NCBI GenBank assembly: GCA_017547165.1
Contig: JAFYQK010000002.1
Span: 1-64,000 of the forward strand
DNA from: Bacteroidaceae bacterium
Lineage (GTDB): Bacteria > Bacteroidota > Bacteroidia > Bacteroidales > Bacteroidaceae
Reading direction: 5' to 3'
Length of the DNA: 64,000 nucleotides
Made by a program: the position numbers and the translations under genes
In this document: positions 45,524 to 54,462 of the stretch, piece by piece
Layout of the letters: each line of letters begins with the position of its first letter
How positions within the stretch are numbered: position 1 is the stretch's first letter
The notes under the pieces: generated by a model
Told to the model about the DNA's origin: nothing
The model's database searches: none
The model's input: the letters and a program-made list of their open reading frames with translations, nothing else

Positions 45524-46360
45524 CTACCGACGGACAAAATCTCCCTTTTCATCGGCAAGGAAGTATTCACGCCCTCTCTTGTTCTCTATCCTGTAGCAAG
45601 AAGATTGTCTTGCCAACGAAGACTTCATTCTGCTGATAAAGGTATATAGTGTGTCATCAGGATTATCCTTCTTTGGCCAAAGGACAGAGCATATCTCCTC
45701 TTTGGTAAGAGTACGGGTGGGACTTTTCAGAAACATGTTCATAAGCTGTTCCTGCATGGGAGTCAGAGTTAGGTTTGCACGCATGGATGAATGGACAACC
45801 GCCACTTTGAAAAGCCTGCGGTTGGCAAGCATAAAGACAAGCATAAGCAAACCCGCAAGGAAAGAAAGCATAGGCCATTCCATGCTGGCATGATTGAACA
45901 CGCTTGCCATGGTGGGATTGGCATAAGCACGTACTGCAAGAACCACCTCGTCCCCTTTGACACCGCATCTTGCTAACATGATTGTATCACTGCATATACG
46001 GGCACGGGAAGTTCCGGTTTCATGACCTTCTACATGTGCCTGAACCAGGGAATAGGAGACATGTGCCGTATCGCGCAAGGAAGGGATATGTAGAAAGTTG
46101 GCAAAGCCATGGTGGTTTCCGTTGAAGGTAAGCATGGGACTCCCTGGAATAGAGGACAAGGAGTCAAGTATACCTTCCACGGTGGCATCTGTTAGTGCCA
46201 TACTTTGCAATGCCTGGTTTAGGTCCTCTGCCATCTCTGTCCTGGCCTTGTCATAGCATCTCCATCCTGTGATAACGGATACCGCAATCATCAGTAATGG
46301 AAATATCACCATATAACGTAAGTTCTTCATTCTTCCGTGCGTATTGCCGTTTAAGCCCAT
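45524..46360 (-). CDS. Membrane-tethered regulator with C-terminal winged-helix domain
   Basis: The 278-residue protein has a first transmembrane helix near residues 17-33 and a periplasmic domain of about 130 residues. A second helix follows near 163-184. A C-terminal OmpR/PhoB-type winged helix (about 194-270) carries LTPMQEQLMNMFL, TLTKEEICSVLWP and TLYTFISRMKSSL. This order is the reverse of ToxR/CadC, where the DNA-binding domain is N-terminal. The start may be ATG 46360 or the internal ATG 46330. It lies four bases after an S41 peptidase lipoprotein gene, so both are probably co-transcribed and may sense the same envelope signal. Confidence 0.78.
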   Translation of the reverse strand: MGLNGNTHGRMKNLRYMVIFPLLMIAVSVITGWRCYDKARTEMAEDLNQALQSMALTDATVEGILDSLSSIPGSPMLTFNGNHHGFANFLHIPSLRDTAHVSYSLVQAHVEGHETGTSRARICSDTIMLARCGVKGDEVVLAVRAYANPTMASVFNHASMEWPMLSFLAGLLMLVFMLANRRLFKVAVVHSSMRANLTLTPMQEQLMNMFLKSPTRTLTKEEICSVLWPKKDNPDDTLYTFISRMKSSLARQSSCYRIENKRGREYFLADEKGDFVRR

Positions 46361-46364
46361 TTCA

Positions 46365-47369
46365 TCATTCTCTGAGCAACTTGCGTGCTGCCTCTATCAA
46401 AGTATCCTTGCCCTTTGCAACATCCTCGGCCTTCAACTCGCATGGAATGGTGGGAGGGATACCGAATTCGATGTGCTGCTGGTGTTTGTCATATTGGGGA
46501 CAGGCACTGAATCTCACCAACCATCCGTTGGGTAATTCGCTCGTGAATGGCATGCCACTTCCTCCACCAGTATAATCCCCCAAGGTCTTTACCTGTGGGC
46601 AGCACAGCATATTTCTGACAAAAGTGTTTGTCGCACTGTAGCATTCGCGGTTGGTCAACACTATGGCAGGTTTCTGCCATCTTACCGTAGAGCTGGGTTC
46701 AAGGTATTCGGCAGATAGTTCAGAGAATTCTGAATGTCCAGGTCCAGTCTTGTGTGAACGATAACCCACTAAAATACGTTCGTTGGTAAAATGCGACGAA
46801 AGGCGTTCGGCATAGTCCAACTGTCCGCCTCCATTGCCTCTGACATCTATTATCAGTCCAGTGCATAACCTTAAATAATGTAGGACTTCTGCGATGTTGC
46901 CTTCGCCAATGCCAGAAGAGAAACTTGTGTAAACGATATAACCGATGTTATCGTCCAGAATGCGGTAACGGATGCCTCCGGCAATACGATAGTCATTCCC
47001 CAGATAGTTGTTCCGGATGTCGTCATTAATGTTTCGTGGATAATCATCCTTCCATGCCCAATAGCGTCCGACGTCTGCCGCGGTGTATAGGTTGACATGT
47101 CCGTCTCGCAGTTCTGAAAGCATATTGCACAAGACTTCTCTTAGTTGGGATGATGACATATTCTTGTGAACTTGGCTCATGTATCTGCCACGCACTTCGT
47201 TCCAATCAAGTCCAATCTTCTCAGCCTTGTAATCAAGGAAACAATAGTGTTGGTCGATTATTTTCCAGAGAGCCTCAGCATTTCCTTCTGGTGTATTGTC
47301 GAATTGCTCTTCATTTATGCACGAAGAGATTGAAAGCATGGTAAGGAGAATAAGTATGAGTCTTTTCAT
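46365..47369 (-). CDS. S41-family (tail-specific protease-like) lipoprotein peptidase
   Basis: The 334-residue lipoprotein (lipobox ISSC near residue 17) has the S41 core: LRDGHVNLY, GYIVYTSFSSG, LIIDVRGNGGGQLDYA, and the nucleophile-bearing strand VLTNRECYSATNTF, followed by TLGDYTGGGSGMPFTSELPNGW. No separate PDZ domain is evident, unlike CtpA or Prc. It would act in the periplasm or at the outer membrane on peptide C-termini. It precedes the membrane-tethered regulator by four bases, which suggests a linked function such as signal processing; that is inference. Confidence 0.85.
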   Translation of the reverse strand: MKRLILILLTMLSISSCINEEQFDNTPEGNAEALWKIIDQHYCFLDYKAEKIGLDWNEVRGRYMSQVHKNMSSSQLREVLCNMLSELRDGHVNLYTAADVGRYWAWKDDYPRNINDDIRNNYLGNDYRIAGGIRYRILDDNIGYIVYTSFSSGIGEGNIAEVLHYLRLCTGLIIDVRGNGGGQLDYAERLSSHFTNERILVGYRSHKTGPGHSEFSELSAEYLEPSSTVRWQKPAIVLTNRECYSATNTFVRNMLCCPQVKTLGDYTGGGSGMPFTSELPNGWLVRFSACPQYDKHQQHIEFGIPPTIPCELKAEDVAKGKDTLIEAARKLLRE

Positions 47370-47434
47370 ATTTTAGAAACAAATCACCAAGATTCCATTT
47401 ATAATAGTTACCTACTAATCTATAGACACTTCTT

Positions 47435-48271
47435 TTATAATATCAACGCTTTGCTATCTCTTTCTGACTTGCCAATTAAACGGAAATGGCGTACAAAGCC
47501 AATCATGAAGGAGTGAGACCTGTCGTGCATCTTTATGTGGTTGATGTGGCTTTGCTTTATATCGCAGAGATAACCTACGCGAAGAACAAACTTTTTCCCT
47601 AATGGAATGTCTGCAGTTATCTGTTGCCAAAGGCTAAATGCGTTTAAGGGATATGTAAAACAGATGTTGTTGTTCAGGTGCCCTTCTCCAATCTCGTAAT
47701 AGCTTTGGCCAAATTGAGGTGAGAACATAAATCCCAATACAGGCAAATTGGCTTGATACCTGATGTTGACTGGTAAGCCAAGGCATTTGAATTTGTATAT
47801 TGCCATAATGGAAGCAGATATGTCTGCCCCAAGTCTTGCCTGCGCCGGATTGTTTCCTCCTCTTGAGTTGTATAGAAATCCTGCATCAGCACCAGCTCCT
47901 CCACCAACCATAAGGCGCAAGTTTCTGGCTGGTGTCCAATTGTAGTGCCAAAGTGCGTCATACGAAATCCGTCCTCCCCAATCGGTGGCTGATTGCGAAG
48001 CATTTTGGGAGTGTGAAAAGGCTCCTTGCCAAATGCTTTGGAATGAGATGCGACGTTGGACCATTCTCGTCATTCGAATGGTTTCGCGTAGAATATTTAT
48101 TTGTAGACCAGAATAGTTTTGGGGCGAAAGATATGTGTCTAATTGGTGTGAACTGCCTATTCCGACTGCAAATGCATGGGAGTGTATGGAGTCACTCGTT
48201 TCTTGTGCTGTAGCAACTGAAACTGTCCCAATTGAAACAACTAAAGTTATGATGTACCGGAGAATGCTCAT
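47435..48271 (-). CDS. DUF3316-like outer-membrane protein
   Basis: The 278-residue protein has a signal peptide ending ATAQ and a beta-strand pattern of an outer-membrane protein. Examples are HAFAVGIGSSHQLDTYLSPQNY, GRISYDALWHYNW, NLRLMVGGGAGADAGF and the late strand HSFMIGFVRHFRL. The DTYLSP-x-x-Y segment fits my recollection of DUF3316, but the assignment is tentative. It starts 21 bases after parC, so it is probably co-transcribed. No function is visible. Confidence 0.6.
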   Translation of the reverse strand: MSILRYIITLVVSIGTVSVATAQETSDSIHSHAFAVGIGSSHQLDTYLSPQNYSGLQINILRETIRMTRMVQRRISFQSIWQGAFSHSQNASQSATDWGGRISYDALWHYNWTPARNLRLMVGGGAGADAGFLYNSRGGNNPAQARLGADISASIMAIYKFKCLGLPVNIRYQANLPVLGFMFSPQFGQSYYEIGEGHLNNNICFTYPLNAFSLWQQITADIPLGKKFVLRVGYLCDIKQSHINHIKMHDRSHSFMIGFVRHFRLIGKSERDSKALIL

Positions 48272-48292
48272 AGGCGTGACAGTGTTTGGTAA

Positions 48293-50953
48293 TCAGTCAA
48301 ACAGATGCATTTGCCCAGTGAGTTCGTCTTTAACATCCTGCTGGCTCTTGCCTTCATCGAGGTCTAATGCCTCTTGCGTTTCGGTGCCGTTTACCGCCTC
48401 ATCTTGTTCATTCTCCTCTGGGAAGCGTAGCGGTTCAAGTTCCTCTACGTTTTCCACACTAAGTGTTGTTATGCGTTTGCCTTTGGCCTTGAAACTCTTT
48501 ACACCAATAAATTCTTCGGCATCAATCTCTATTGGCTCGCGGAATGAATCGCTGCCACCATAAGTGACTTTAATGCGTGGATAGACCGTGTCTGTCAGAA
48601 GTAACAATTCATTTGCCGCGTTTTCACCAAGGAAATTCTGGTGCTTGGCAGTTGCCTCGAAATGGAAGCGTTTCATATATGCAAAACCATTTTGGTCTTT
48701 GTCGTAAAGAACCGCAGTCCACACCTTATTGGCGTCGTACTTCTCTATCTTTAAGATTTTGTCTTCGTAATGGTTGTTGGTGTCAAAGTTGGTGGCATAG
48801 AAATCACCGTTTGACAAGATGACAAGAATCTGGTCGTCACTATGGAACTCGCCTAAATACTGCCCTTGCTCGTCATAATTAATGCGGTTAACATCGGGAT
48901 CCCACCATACTTTTCGTCCTCCTAGAGTGCTTCCTCCATGACTTTTTAGGGTGATGCGCGCAATCTCGTTCTTCGACAGTAGATTGCCTAAGGATGCTCT
49001 TCCCTTGATGGCAAGTATAGAGAAATCGTAGTCGAAGAACACCTTCTTCAGTTTGGGGTTGGGCTTCATTACAACCTTGATTGTCTCTGCCTCGCCGTTT
49101 GGATTTGCTGTAAAGTATATCACCTTACTGCCAGGGGTACCCTTGGTGATGTCGTATTCTCTGTCGCGAGTCAAACTGGTTACATTAAAACGTTTGACAT
49201 AATAGTTGCCGGCTTTGCCGTCGCGATAGACTGCATTGTAAATGATGCGACTGTCGCTCTTCTTGAAGATGGCGACATGCATTATCTCAACCTTGCGCTT
49301 TTCTTTCTTCGAACGTTCTGTCTCGCCGATAAAAATCTTATCGGCAACTTTGACAACTTTGTATGTACCGTCCTTGTAGAAGATGATGATGTCATCGATG
49401 TCCGAACAGTTGCAGATGTATTCGTCCTTCTTAAGTGATGTGCCAATGAAACCATCCTCGCGATTGATATACAGTTTTTCATTGGCTTCAACTACGGTGG
49501 CGGCCGAGATGGTGTCGAAATTCTTTATTTCGGTGCGACGGAGATGATTCTTGCCATATTTCTCAAGGATGAAGGTGAACCATTGGCTTGTCACCTCAAT
49601 CATATTGCCGAGTTCCTTGTCGATTTGCGCGATTTCTTCACGAATGCGAGCCATAGACTCTTCTGCCTTATCCTTGTTAAATTTGAGGATACGTGCCATC
49701 TTAATCTCCATAAGTTTCAAGATGTCATCCTTGGTAACCTCACGAACCATCTTGGGGTACCAAGGTGTCAGGCGCTCGTCAATCCATTCACAGGCTTCAT
49801 CCATGGTTTTTGCATTCTCAAATTTCTTGTCCTTATATATGCGTTCTTCTATGAAAATCTGTTCTAACGAAGCAAAGTGAAGTTGTTCAAGCAGTTCACC
49901 CTTACGGATAATCCTTTCCTGACGCAGAAGATTCAAGGTATTGTCAACAGAACGGCGCAATACATCGCTGACGGCAAGAAATTGTGGTTTCTTATCATCA
50001 ATAACGCAGCAGTTAGGACTTATGCTTACTTCGCAATCAGTGCATGCATAGAGTGCATCAATTGTTTTGTCAGATGAGGCTCCTGGGGTGAGGTGTACTA
50101 AAATCTCTACATTAGCAGAGGTCATATCCTCAACCTTACGTACCTTGATTTTGCCTTTTTCGGCGGCCTTTAGTATGGAGTCAATAAAGGTTGACGGTTT
50201 TGAGGCTGTGCCAGTAGTCTTTCCAAAAGGAATTTCCGTTATGGCAAGTGTCTTGTTGTCGCGTTTCTCTATTTTTGCCCTCACTCGCACAGTTCCACCG
50301 CGCTGACCGTCGTTGTAACGACTGACATCAATGCTGCCGCCTGTAGGGAAATCAGGATACAACTGGAAATCCTCGTCATGAAGGTATTTTATCGCAGCCT
50401 GACATATTTCGGCAACATTGTGTGGTAATATTTTGCATGACAAACCAACAGCAATGCCTTCGGCGCCTTGTGCTAATAGAAGAGGGAATTTGACTGGTAA
50501 GGCAATTGGTTCTTTGTTGCGTCCGTCGTAACTTAATTTCCATTCGGTTGTTTTGGGGTTAAAGACAATATCCAACGCAAACTTAGACAGACGTGCCTCG
50601 ATATAACGGGCAGCGGCTGCATCGTCTCCGGTGAGAATATTACCCCAGTTTCCCTGGCAATCAATCAAAAGTTCTTTTTGTCCCAACTGGACCAACGCAT
50701 CTTTGATGCTTGCATCACCGTGAGGGTGAAACTGCATGGTGTGGCCAACGATATTGGCAACCTTGTTATATCGACCGTCGTCTATACGTTTCATTGAATG
50801 CAGGATGCGGCGTTGGACGGGTTTGAATCCATCTCCGATATGTGGAACCGCACGTTCCAATATAACATATGATGCGTAGTCTAAAAACCAGTTTTGGTAC
50901 ATGTTGCCCAAATGGTGCGCAGGACCGCCTGAACTCTGTTTCTTGTCTGCCAT
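48293..50953 (-). CDS. parC: DNA topoisomerase IV subunit A
   Basis: The 886-residue protein is a type IIA topoisomerase A subunit that decatenates daughter chromosomes with ParE. The N-terminal breakage-reunion domain has YASYVILERAVPHIGDGFKP and the quinolone region HPHGDASIKDAL (residues 76-87). The catalytic Tyr is Tyr117 in AAARYIEARLS, preceded by Arg116. The C-terminal half has beta-pinwheel-like repeats. ParC rather than GyrA is favoured by the GNWGNILTGD-AAA segment and the divergent C-terminal part. The C-terminus is acidic, ending MHLFD. The position of GyrA Ser83 is Ala81, followed by Ser82. Confidence 0.92.
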   Translation of the reverse strand: MADKKQSSGGPAHHLGNMYQNWFLDYASYVILERAVPHIGDGFKPVQRRILHSMKRIDDGRYNKVANIVGHTMQFHPHGDASIKDALVQLGQKELLIDCQGNWGNILTGDDAAAARYIEARLSKFALDIVFNPKTTEWKLSYDGRNKEPIALPVKFPLLLAQGAEGIAVGLSCKILPHNVAEICQAAIKYLHDEDFQLYPDFPTGGSIDVSRYNDGQRGGTVRVRAKIEKRDNKTLAITEIPFGKTTGTASKPSTFIDSILKAAEKGKIKVRKVEDMTSANVEILVHLTPGASSDKTIDALYACTDCEVSISPNCCVIDDKKPQFLAVSDVLRRSVDNTLNLLRQERIIRKGELLEQLHFASLEQIFIEERIYKDKKFENAKTMDEACEWIDERLTPWYPKMVREVTKDDILKLMEIKMARILKFNKDKAEESMARIREEIAQIDKELGNMIEVTSQWFTFILEKYGKNHLRRTEIKNFDTISAATVVEANEKLYINREDGFIGTSLKKDEYICNCSDIDDIIIFYKDGTYKVVKVADKIFIGETERSKKEKRKVEIMHVAIFKKSDSRIIYNAVYRDGKAGNYYVKRFNVTSLTRDREYDITKGTPGSKVIYFTANPNGEAETIKVVMKPNPKLKKVFFDYDFSILAIKGRASLGNLLSKNEIARITLKSHGGSTLGGRKVWWDPDVNRINYDEQGQYLGEFHSDDQILVILSNGDFYATNFDTNNHYEDKILKIEKYDANKVWTAVLYDKDQNGFAYMKRFHFEATAKHQNFLGENAANELLLLTDTVYPRIKVTYGGSDSFREPIEIDAEEFIGVKSFKAKGKRITTLSVENVEELEPLRFPEENEQDEAVNGTETQEALDLDEGKSQQDVKDELTGQMHLFD

Positions 50954-51002
50954 TGTGATATGAATTTCAGTACAAATTTATAAAAAAAACACCACAAAAT
51001 AG

Positions 51003-51032
51003 TTTAGTGCACATATCTTTTTGCTAACTTTG
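51003..51032 (+). promoter_or_regulatory. Promoter of the endonuclease/phosphatase-fold gene
   Basis: TAACTTTG (51025-51032) is a good -7 box. A weak TTTA (51003-51006) lies 18 bases upstream. The ATG at 51038 starts only five bases after the box, so the mRNA should be leaderless or nearly so. A minus-strand TAAATTTG (50980-50973) probably serves parC. Confidence 0.6.
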
Positions 51033-51037
51033 TCTAC

Positions 51038-51973
51038 ATGAGGATTTTATTTGTGGCTTTGGTACTGTTTGCCCCAATGTTTTTGGTGCATGGGCAGGTG
51101 TTCCGTGTGGCAACATGGAATCTGGAAAATGCTTTTGATACGGTGCATGATGTTGGAAAAGATGATTATGAATTCCTTCCTTCGTCAGAACGAAAATGGC
51201 ATGGAGGACGCTATTGGCGCAAGTTGCGTGGAATTACGCAAACGATTGCTGCAATGGAACTTCCTGCTTTGATAGGGGTACAAGAGGTGGAAAATGATAC
51301 TGTGTTGCGCGACTTGACGAGGCGTACAGCATTATGGTCAGCACGTTACCGCTATTTGGTAACAGATTCGCCTGACGAGCGTGGAGTGGATGTTGGTTTA
51401 CTATACAACCCGAAGGTGTTTTCTTTAATTGAATGGAAATCCTTGTCGGTACCCGCTAAGAAATATGGCTTAAGGTCAACAAGAGATATGTTGTTGGCCT
51501 CTGGTATAGTTGGTGACGATACGTTACATGTTTGTGTGGTGCATTTTCCTAGTCGACGCAACGATGATGAGGCTACGCGAAGGTTGCGTTCTCTTGTATC
51601 GGATGTCCTTGCCAATGTATTAGATTCTCTAAAGGGGAAGAATGTTATTGTAATGGGGGACTTTAATGCAGAAGTGGGGGATGAACTCTTCTCGAGATTT
51701 TCTACATCACTGTATTCCTTGTTGCCTCAAAGCAAAAAGAATTCCAATAAGGTGAGGGGAACTTACTATTTTAGGGGAATATGGGGGTATTTGGATCATA
51801 TTTTGGTTTCTCCTCAGTTGTTGCCGTTTGTGAAGGGAAATGCAATGGAGTGCCGTTTTCTTTGGTTATTGCGCACAAAAAAGCAAATTCCTCACCGAAC
51901 CTATGGTGGGAAAAATTATTTAGGAGGGTTAAGTGACCATCTTCCGTTGGTTGTTGATATTGATATGAAATGA
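51038..51973 (+). CDS. Secreted endonuclease/exonuclease/phosphatase-family protein
   Basis: The 311-residue protein has a signal peptide ending VHGQ. It carries the EEP-fold motifs in order: ATWNLENAFD, LIGVQEVEND, DVGLLYNP, VVHFPSRR, VMGDFNAEVGD and GLSDHLPLVVDI. These provide the metal-binding Asn, Glu and Asp and the catalytic His. Members cleave nucleic-acid or other phosphodiesters and some phosphomonoesters; the substrate is not readable here. Secretion suggests a role in nucleic-acid or phosphate scavenging. It is transcribed divergently from parC and is convergent with the small 51979 gene, leaving five bases between stops. Confidence 0.87.
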   Translation: MRILFVALVLFAPMFLVHGQVFRVATWNLENAFDTVHDVGKDDYEFLPSSERKWHGGRYWRKLRGITQTIAAMELPALIGVQEVENDTVLRDLTRRTALWSARYRYLVTDSPDERGVDVGLLYNPKVFSLIEWKSLSVPAKKYGLRSTRDMLLASGIVGDDTLHVCVVHFPSRRNDDEATRRLRSLVSDVLANVLDSLKGKNVIVMGDFNAEVGDELFSRFSTSLYSLLPQSKKNSNKVRGTYYFRGIWGYLDHILVSPQLLPFVKGNAMECRFLWLLRTKKQIPHRTYGGKNYLGGLSDHLPLVVDIDMK

Positions 51974-51978
51974 GTGGC

Positions 51979-52278
51979 TTACTTTTTGGCGCACGCAAAC
52001 ATTTTGTCCAACGTGTCTTGTGGATAAGGGCATGGCTCGCCAATTTTTTTGGCTTGTCTGAATTGAAAGCATGCTCTTATAACAGACTCTTCTTCAAAGC
52101 ATTTAAATAAGGCACTTTTTATTTCATCGAGTTTTGCAATATCGTCCTTGTGAAACAGGTCGCATTCTGAATAACTTACATTTTTCTCGGGCATAACTCC
52201 GTGGTAGTAGTACGACCATACTAGAAACATCATGCACACTTCTGGTGTTATTAAGATATCATTCATGTTACGATTCAT
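51979..52278 (-). CDS. Small protein of unknown function downstream of comF
   Basis: The 99-residue protein has no signal peptide and looks alpha-helical, with four Cys spread through it and a C-terminal PYPQDTLDKMFACAKK. Its start codon overlaps the comF stop by four bases, indicating coupled translation as the fourth gene of the SecB-like/PHP/comF operon. No family is recognised. Confidence 0.7.
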   Translation of the reverse strand: MNRNMNDILITPEVCMMFLVWSYYYHGVMPEKNVSYSECDLFHKDDIAKLDEIKSALFKCFEEESVIRACFQFRQAKKIGEPCPYPQDTLDKMFACAKK

Positions 52279-52976
52279 TTGTCTTGTTTGGTAAATCCTA
52301 ATGTATAAAGTTGTATACGCACAGTGGGGAAGTGTTGGCGAAGTGCCCTAATGCAGTCGCATAGAGTCGCCCCAGTTGTCATTATGTCATCAACAAGCAG
52401 AATTGTCTTGTCGTTCAAATCACAACAATTCTGTTTTACTGCAAAGATATTGACTGTATTCTCTTTGCGTTCGTGTCCTTTCTTTTGTGTTTGTGAGGTG
52501 TTGTTGCGTATTCTGGTTAAGATGTTGTTATTTACAGGAATTCCTGTGCAAAGAGAAACTCCTTGCGCTATCCACTCCGCCTGGTTATAGCCGCGTTTGA
52601 ATTTCCTTGTTTTTGCCAATGGGACAGGAATAATATAGTCAACTTCATTTCCAAGTCCTAATTTTTTCCAATATGGAAATGACAGGAATGCCATCTTTTT
52701 CCCCACTTGTGGACATCCGTGGTATTTTATGGCAATAAATATATTGTGGAATTTATTTTCCGGACAATAAAAGAACGAACTTCCTGCTGCATCCACATTG
52801 TGGGTGTTCCAGATTATTCGTAGGAAGGGATTGTCGGTGGCGTCTTCCCATCTAATATATTCTGTGTTGAAAAGACATACATTGCATAAATCTTTTTCTG
52901 AATTGTTAAGTTCTATGTCGCAAACAATGCAGTGTCTTGGCAGCAGAATGTCAAGAAATGTACGCCAAAAATTCAT
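52275..52976 (-). CDS. comF: ComF-family phosphoribosyltransferase-like protein
   Basis: The 233-residue protein has an N-terminal zinc-ribbon Cys pair set (CIVC and CNVC, about residues 17-35). The C-terminal type I phosphoribosyltransferase fold has the PRPP loop ILLVDDIMTTGATLCDC and the family segment FKRGYNQAEWIA. ComF proteins act in DNA uptake in some bacteria, but many carry the domain with unknown activity. The first 26 bases overlap the end of the PHP gene, and the stop overlaps the next gene. Confidence 0.88.
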   Translation of the reverse strand: MNFWRTFLDILLPRHCIVCDIELNNSEKDLCNVCLFNTEYIRWEDATDNPFLRIIWNTHNVDAAGSSFFYCPENKFHNIFIAIKYHGCPQVGKKMAFLSFPYWKKLGLGNEVDYIIPVPLAKTRKFKRGYNQAEWIAQGVSLCTGIPVNNNILTRIRNNTSQTQKKGHERKENTVNIFAVKQNCCDLNDKTILLVDDIMTTGATLCDCIRALRQHFPTVRIQLYTLGFTKQDK

Positions 52977-53664
52977 CAGGCCAATAGTTCATAATCAATT
53001 CCTTCGGGAAATTCGCTTCGTCAATCATTTTCCAAAGGTATTTGTAGTCTGCAATGGAAAAAGAGACATGTGCATCGCTTCCTAATATTACTGGAACACC
53101 ATACTTACGGCTTAATCGCAGTATTTCTAAATTGTTGGCATAGGCCTGCACTTTACCTCTTGAGGGAATAAGGCTGCTATTGTTTATTTCCAAAAGAGTT
53201 TTTTGCTCACCAGAGGCAATAACCAAAGGTTTAAAGTTCAAATCTGCGGTGCCGTCTCCTGGGTGAGAAATAATCTGCACCCAAGGATTCCTGATTACGT
53301 TCAGCATACCTTGGGTGTTTTCTTCGCGTGTTCCACCATCCCAGCACAAAGCGTGAATGCCAGCAATGCGCAGGTCAAGAATACGATAGTAGTTTTCGTC
53401 AAGATCTAATGTCCCATCCTTGTCTAAAATGTTAAGTTCTGCTCCCAATAAAAGCTTGATTCCATATATTTCTCGCGGAACTACATGCATATTGCGGAAA
53501 TATATAGGATCGCATGTGCCCGGAATGCTCGGTGCATGTTCTGTTATGCCAAGAATTTGCAACTTTTGGTTGGCTGCTTCTTGGGCCATTTCCTGTATGG
53601 TGCTATATGCGTGGCCAGAAACAATGGTGTGCGTATGCACATCTAATTTTGGAGTAAGTTGCAT
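52951..53664 (-). CDS. PHP-domain phosphatase (YcdX-like)
   Basis: The 237-residue protein carries the PHP metal-binding motifs in order: KLDVHTHTIVSGHAYST, GITEHAPSIPG, LLGAELNILD, AGIHALCW, IISHPGDG and LGSDAHVSF. These match the trinuclear-metal phosphatase YcdX. The likely reaction is phosphomonoester hydrolysis on a small or nucleic-acid-derived substrate. Histidinol phosphatase is an alternative but less likely, as no his genes are nearby. It overlaps its neighbours on both sides, so the operon is tightly coupled. Confidence 0.88.
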   Translation of the reverse strand: MQLTPKLDVHTHTIVSGHAYSTIQEMAQEAANQKLQILGITEHAPSIPGTCDPIYFRNMHVVPREIYGIKLLLGAELNILDKDGTLDLDENYYRILDLRIAGIHALCWDGGTREENTQGMLNVIRNPWVQIISHPGDGTADLNFKPLVIASGEQKTLLEINNSSLIPSRGKVQAYANNLEILRLSRKYGVPVILGSDAHVSFSIADYKYLWKMIDEANFPKELIMNYWPDEFLAYIS

Positions 53665-54137
53665 TATGCTTCAGCCTGTGGGGTTGGGGATTGTGGAGTG
53701 GCATTACGTGGGAAACGTAAATCGTCTCGCATGAATTGTTGTGGATTGACAAGTGGTAGCATGGCACGTGGAAAGCCAGCATCGTCAGTTCGCACTGCGA
53801 GAATACCTCTCGCTGCTCCTATGGTAATGTCTGTAAGGTGATGCACAAGGCCTGCCGGCAGTATCCATTGGTCACCGCTTAAATTGTACATGGATGACCA
53901 GGACTCTCGTGAAAATTCAAAGACGCTTTCCACAGAAAGGAGAATTTGTGTTATATCGTTCTTTTTGTATTCGATATTAAGTAAGCACCGGACCAAACGG
54001 TTTTGCGTGTCGCTGCTGAAGTTGATTTGATTGCCAACTTGTAGTTCGCCTTCTGGCCATTCGTTGCATAATGCTACAAATTGCACCTGACGAACATCGT
54101 TTAATTTGAATTGAATCTGTATTTGCTGTTTGCTCAT
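53664..54137 (-). CDS. SecB-like protein
   Basis: The 157-residue cytoplasmic protein starts MSKQQIQIQFKLNDVRQVQF. Its C-terminal part (about 110-145) reads HHLTDITIGAARGILAVRTD followed by MLPLVNPQQFM. This resembles SecB, where a long helix leads to an L-x-P-x-N-x-x-x-L/M segment. It has the right length for the SecB fold. In Bacteroidota such proteins may be chaperones or structural relatives of unknown role. The assignment rests on pattern only. It is first in the operon with the PHP, comF and 99-residue genes. Confidence 0.55.
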   Translation of the reverse strand: MSKQQIQIQFKLNDVRQVQFVALCNEWPEGELQVGNQINFSSDTQNRLVRCLLNIEYKKNDITQILLSVESVFEFSRESWSSMYNLSGDQWILPAGLVHHLTDITIGAARGILAVRTDDAGFPRAMLPLVNPQQFMRDDLRFPRNATPQSPTPQAEA

Positions 54138-54430
54138 ATGGCTTAATATTAAAATCTTACATTATCTGCGTTGTAAAGGTACAACTTTTATCCTTAAATA
54201 CTTGATAAGTAACATTCAAAAAATAACCAGTCCCGTATTTTATTGTTCTCTTGTAATTCTTATGTTTGTCTTTTTACCATTTTTCCTTCTTGCTCATCAT
54301 CCATATTGTTCGCCCCTTCTTTGCAAAAACATGCAAAACAATCAAAAAATACTATTTAAAATTGATGCTGCTTATTATTTTCGTGTTACTAAAAAAACGA
54401 TGCAATGATCATAAATTGCAAAAATAATTG

Positions 54431-54438
54431 TACTTTTG
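54431..54438 (+). promoter_or_regulatory. -7 box of the BRCT-ispF operon
   Basis: TACTTTTG followed by C matches TAnnTTTG and lies 24 bases before the BRCT start codon. No clear -33 box is seen. The rest of the 325-base gap 54138-54462 is AT-rich and shows nothing else I can support. Confidence 0.5.
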
Positions 54439-54462
54439 CATAGAGAGTAACCAAATAAGAAT

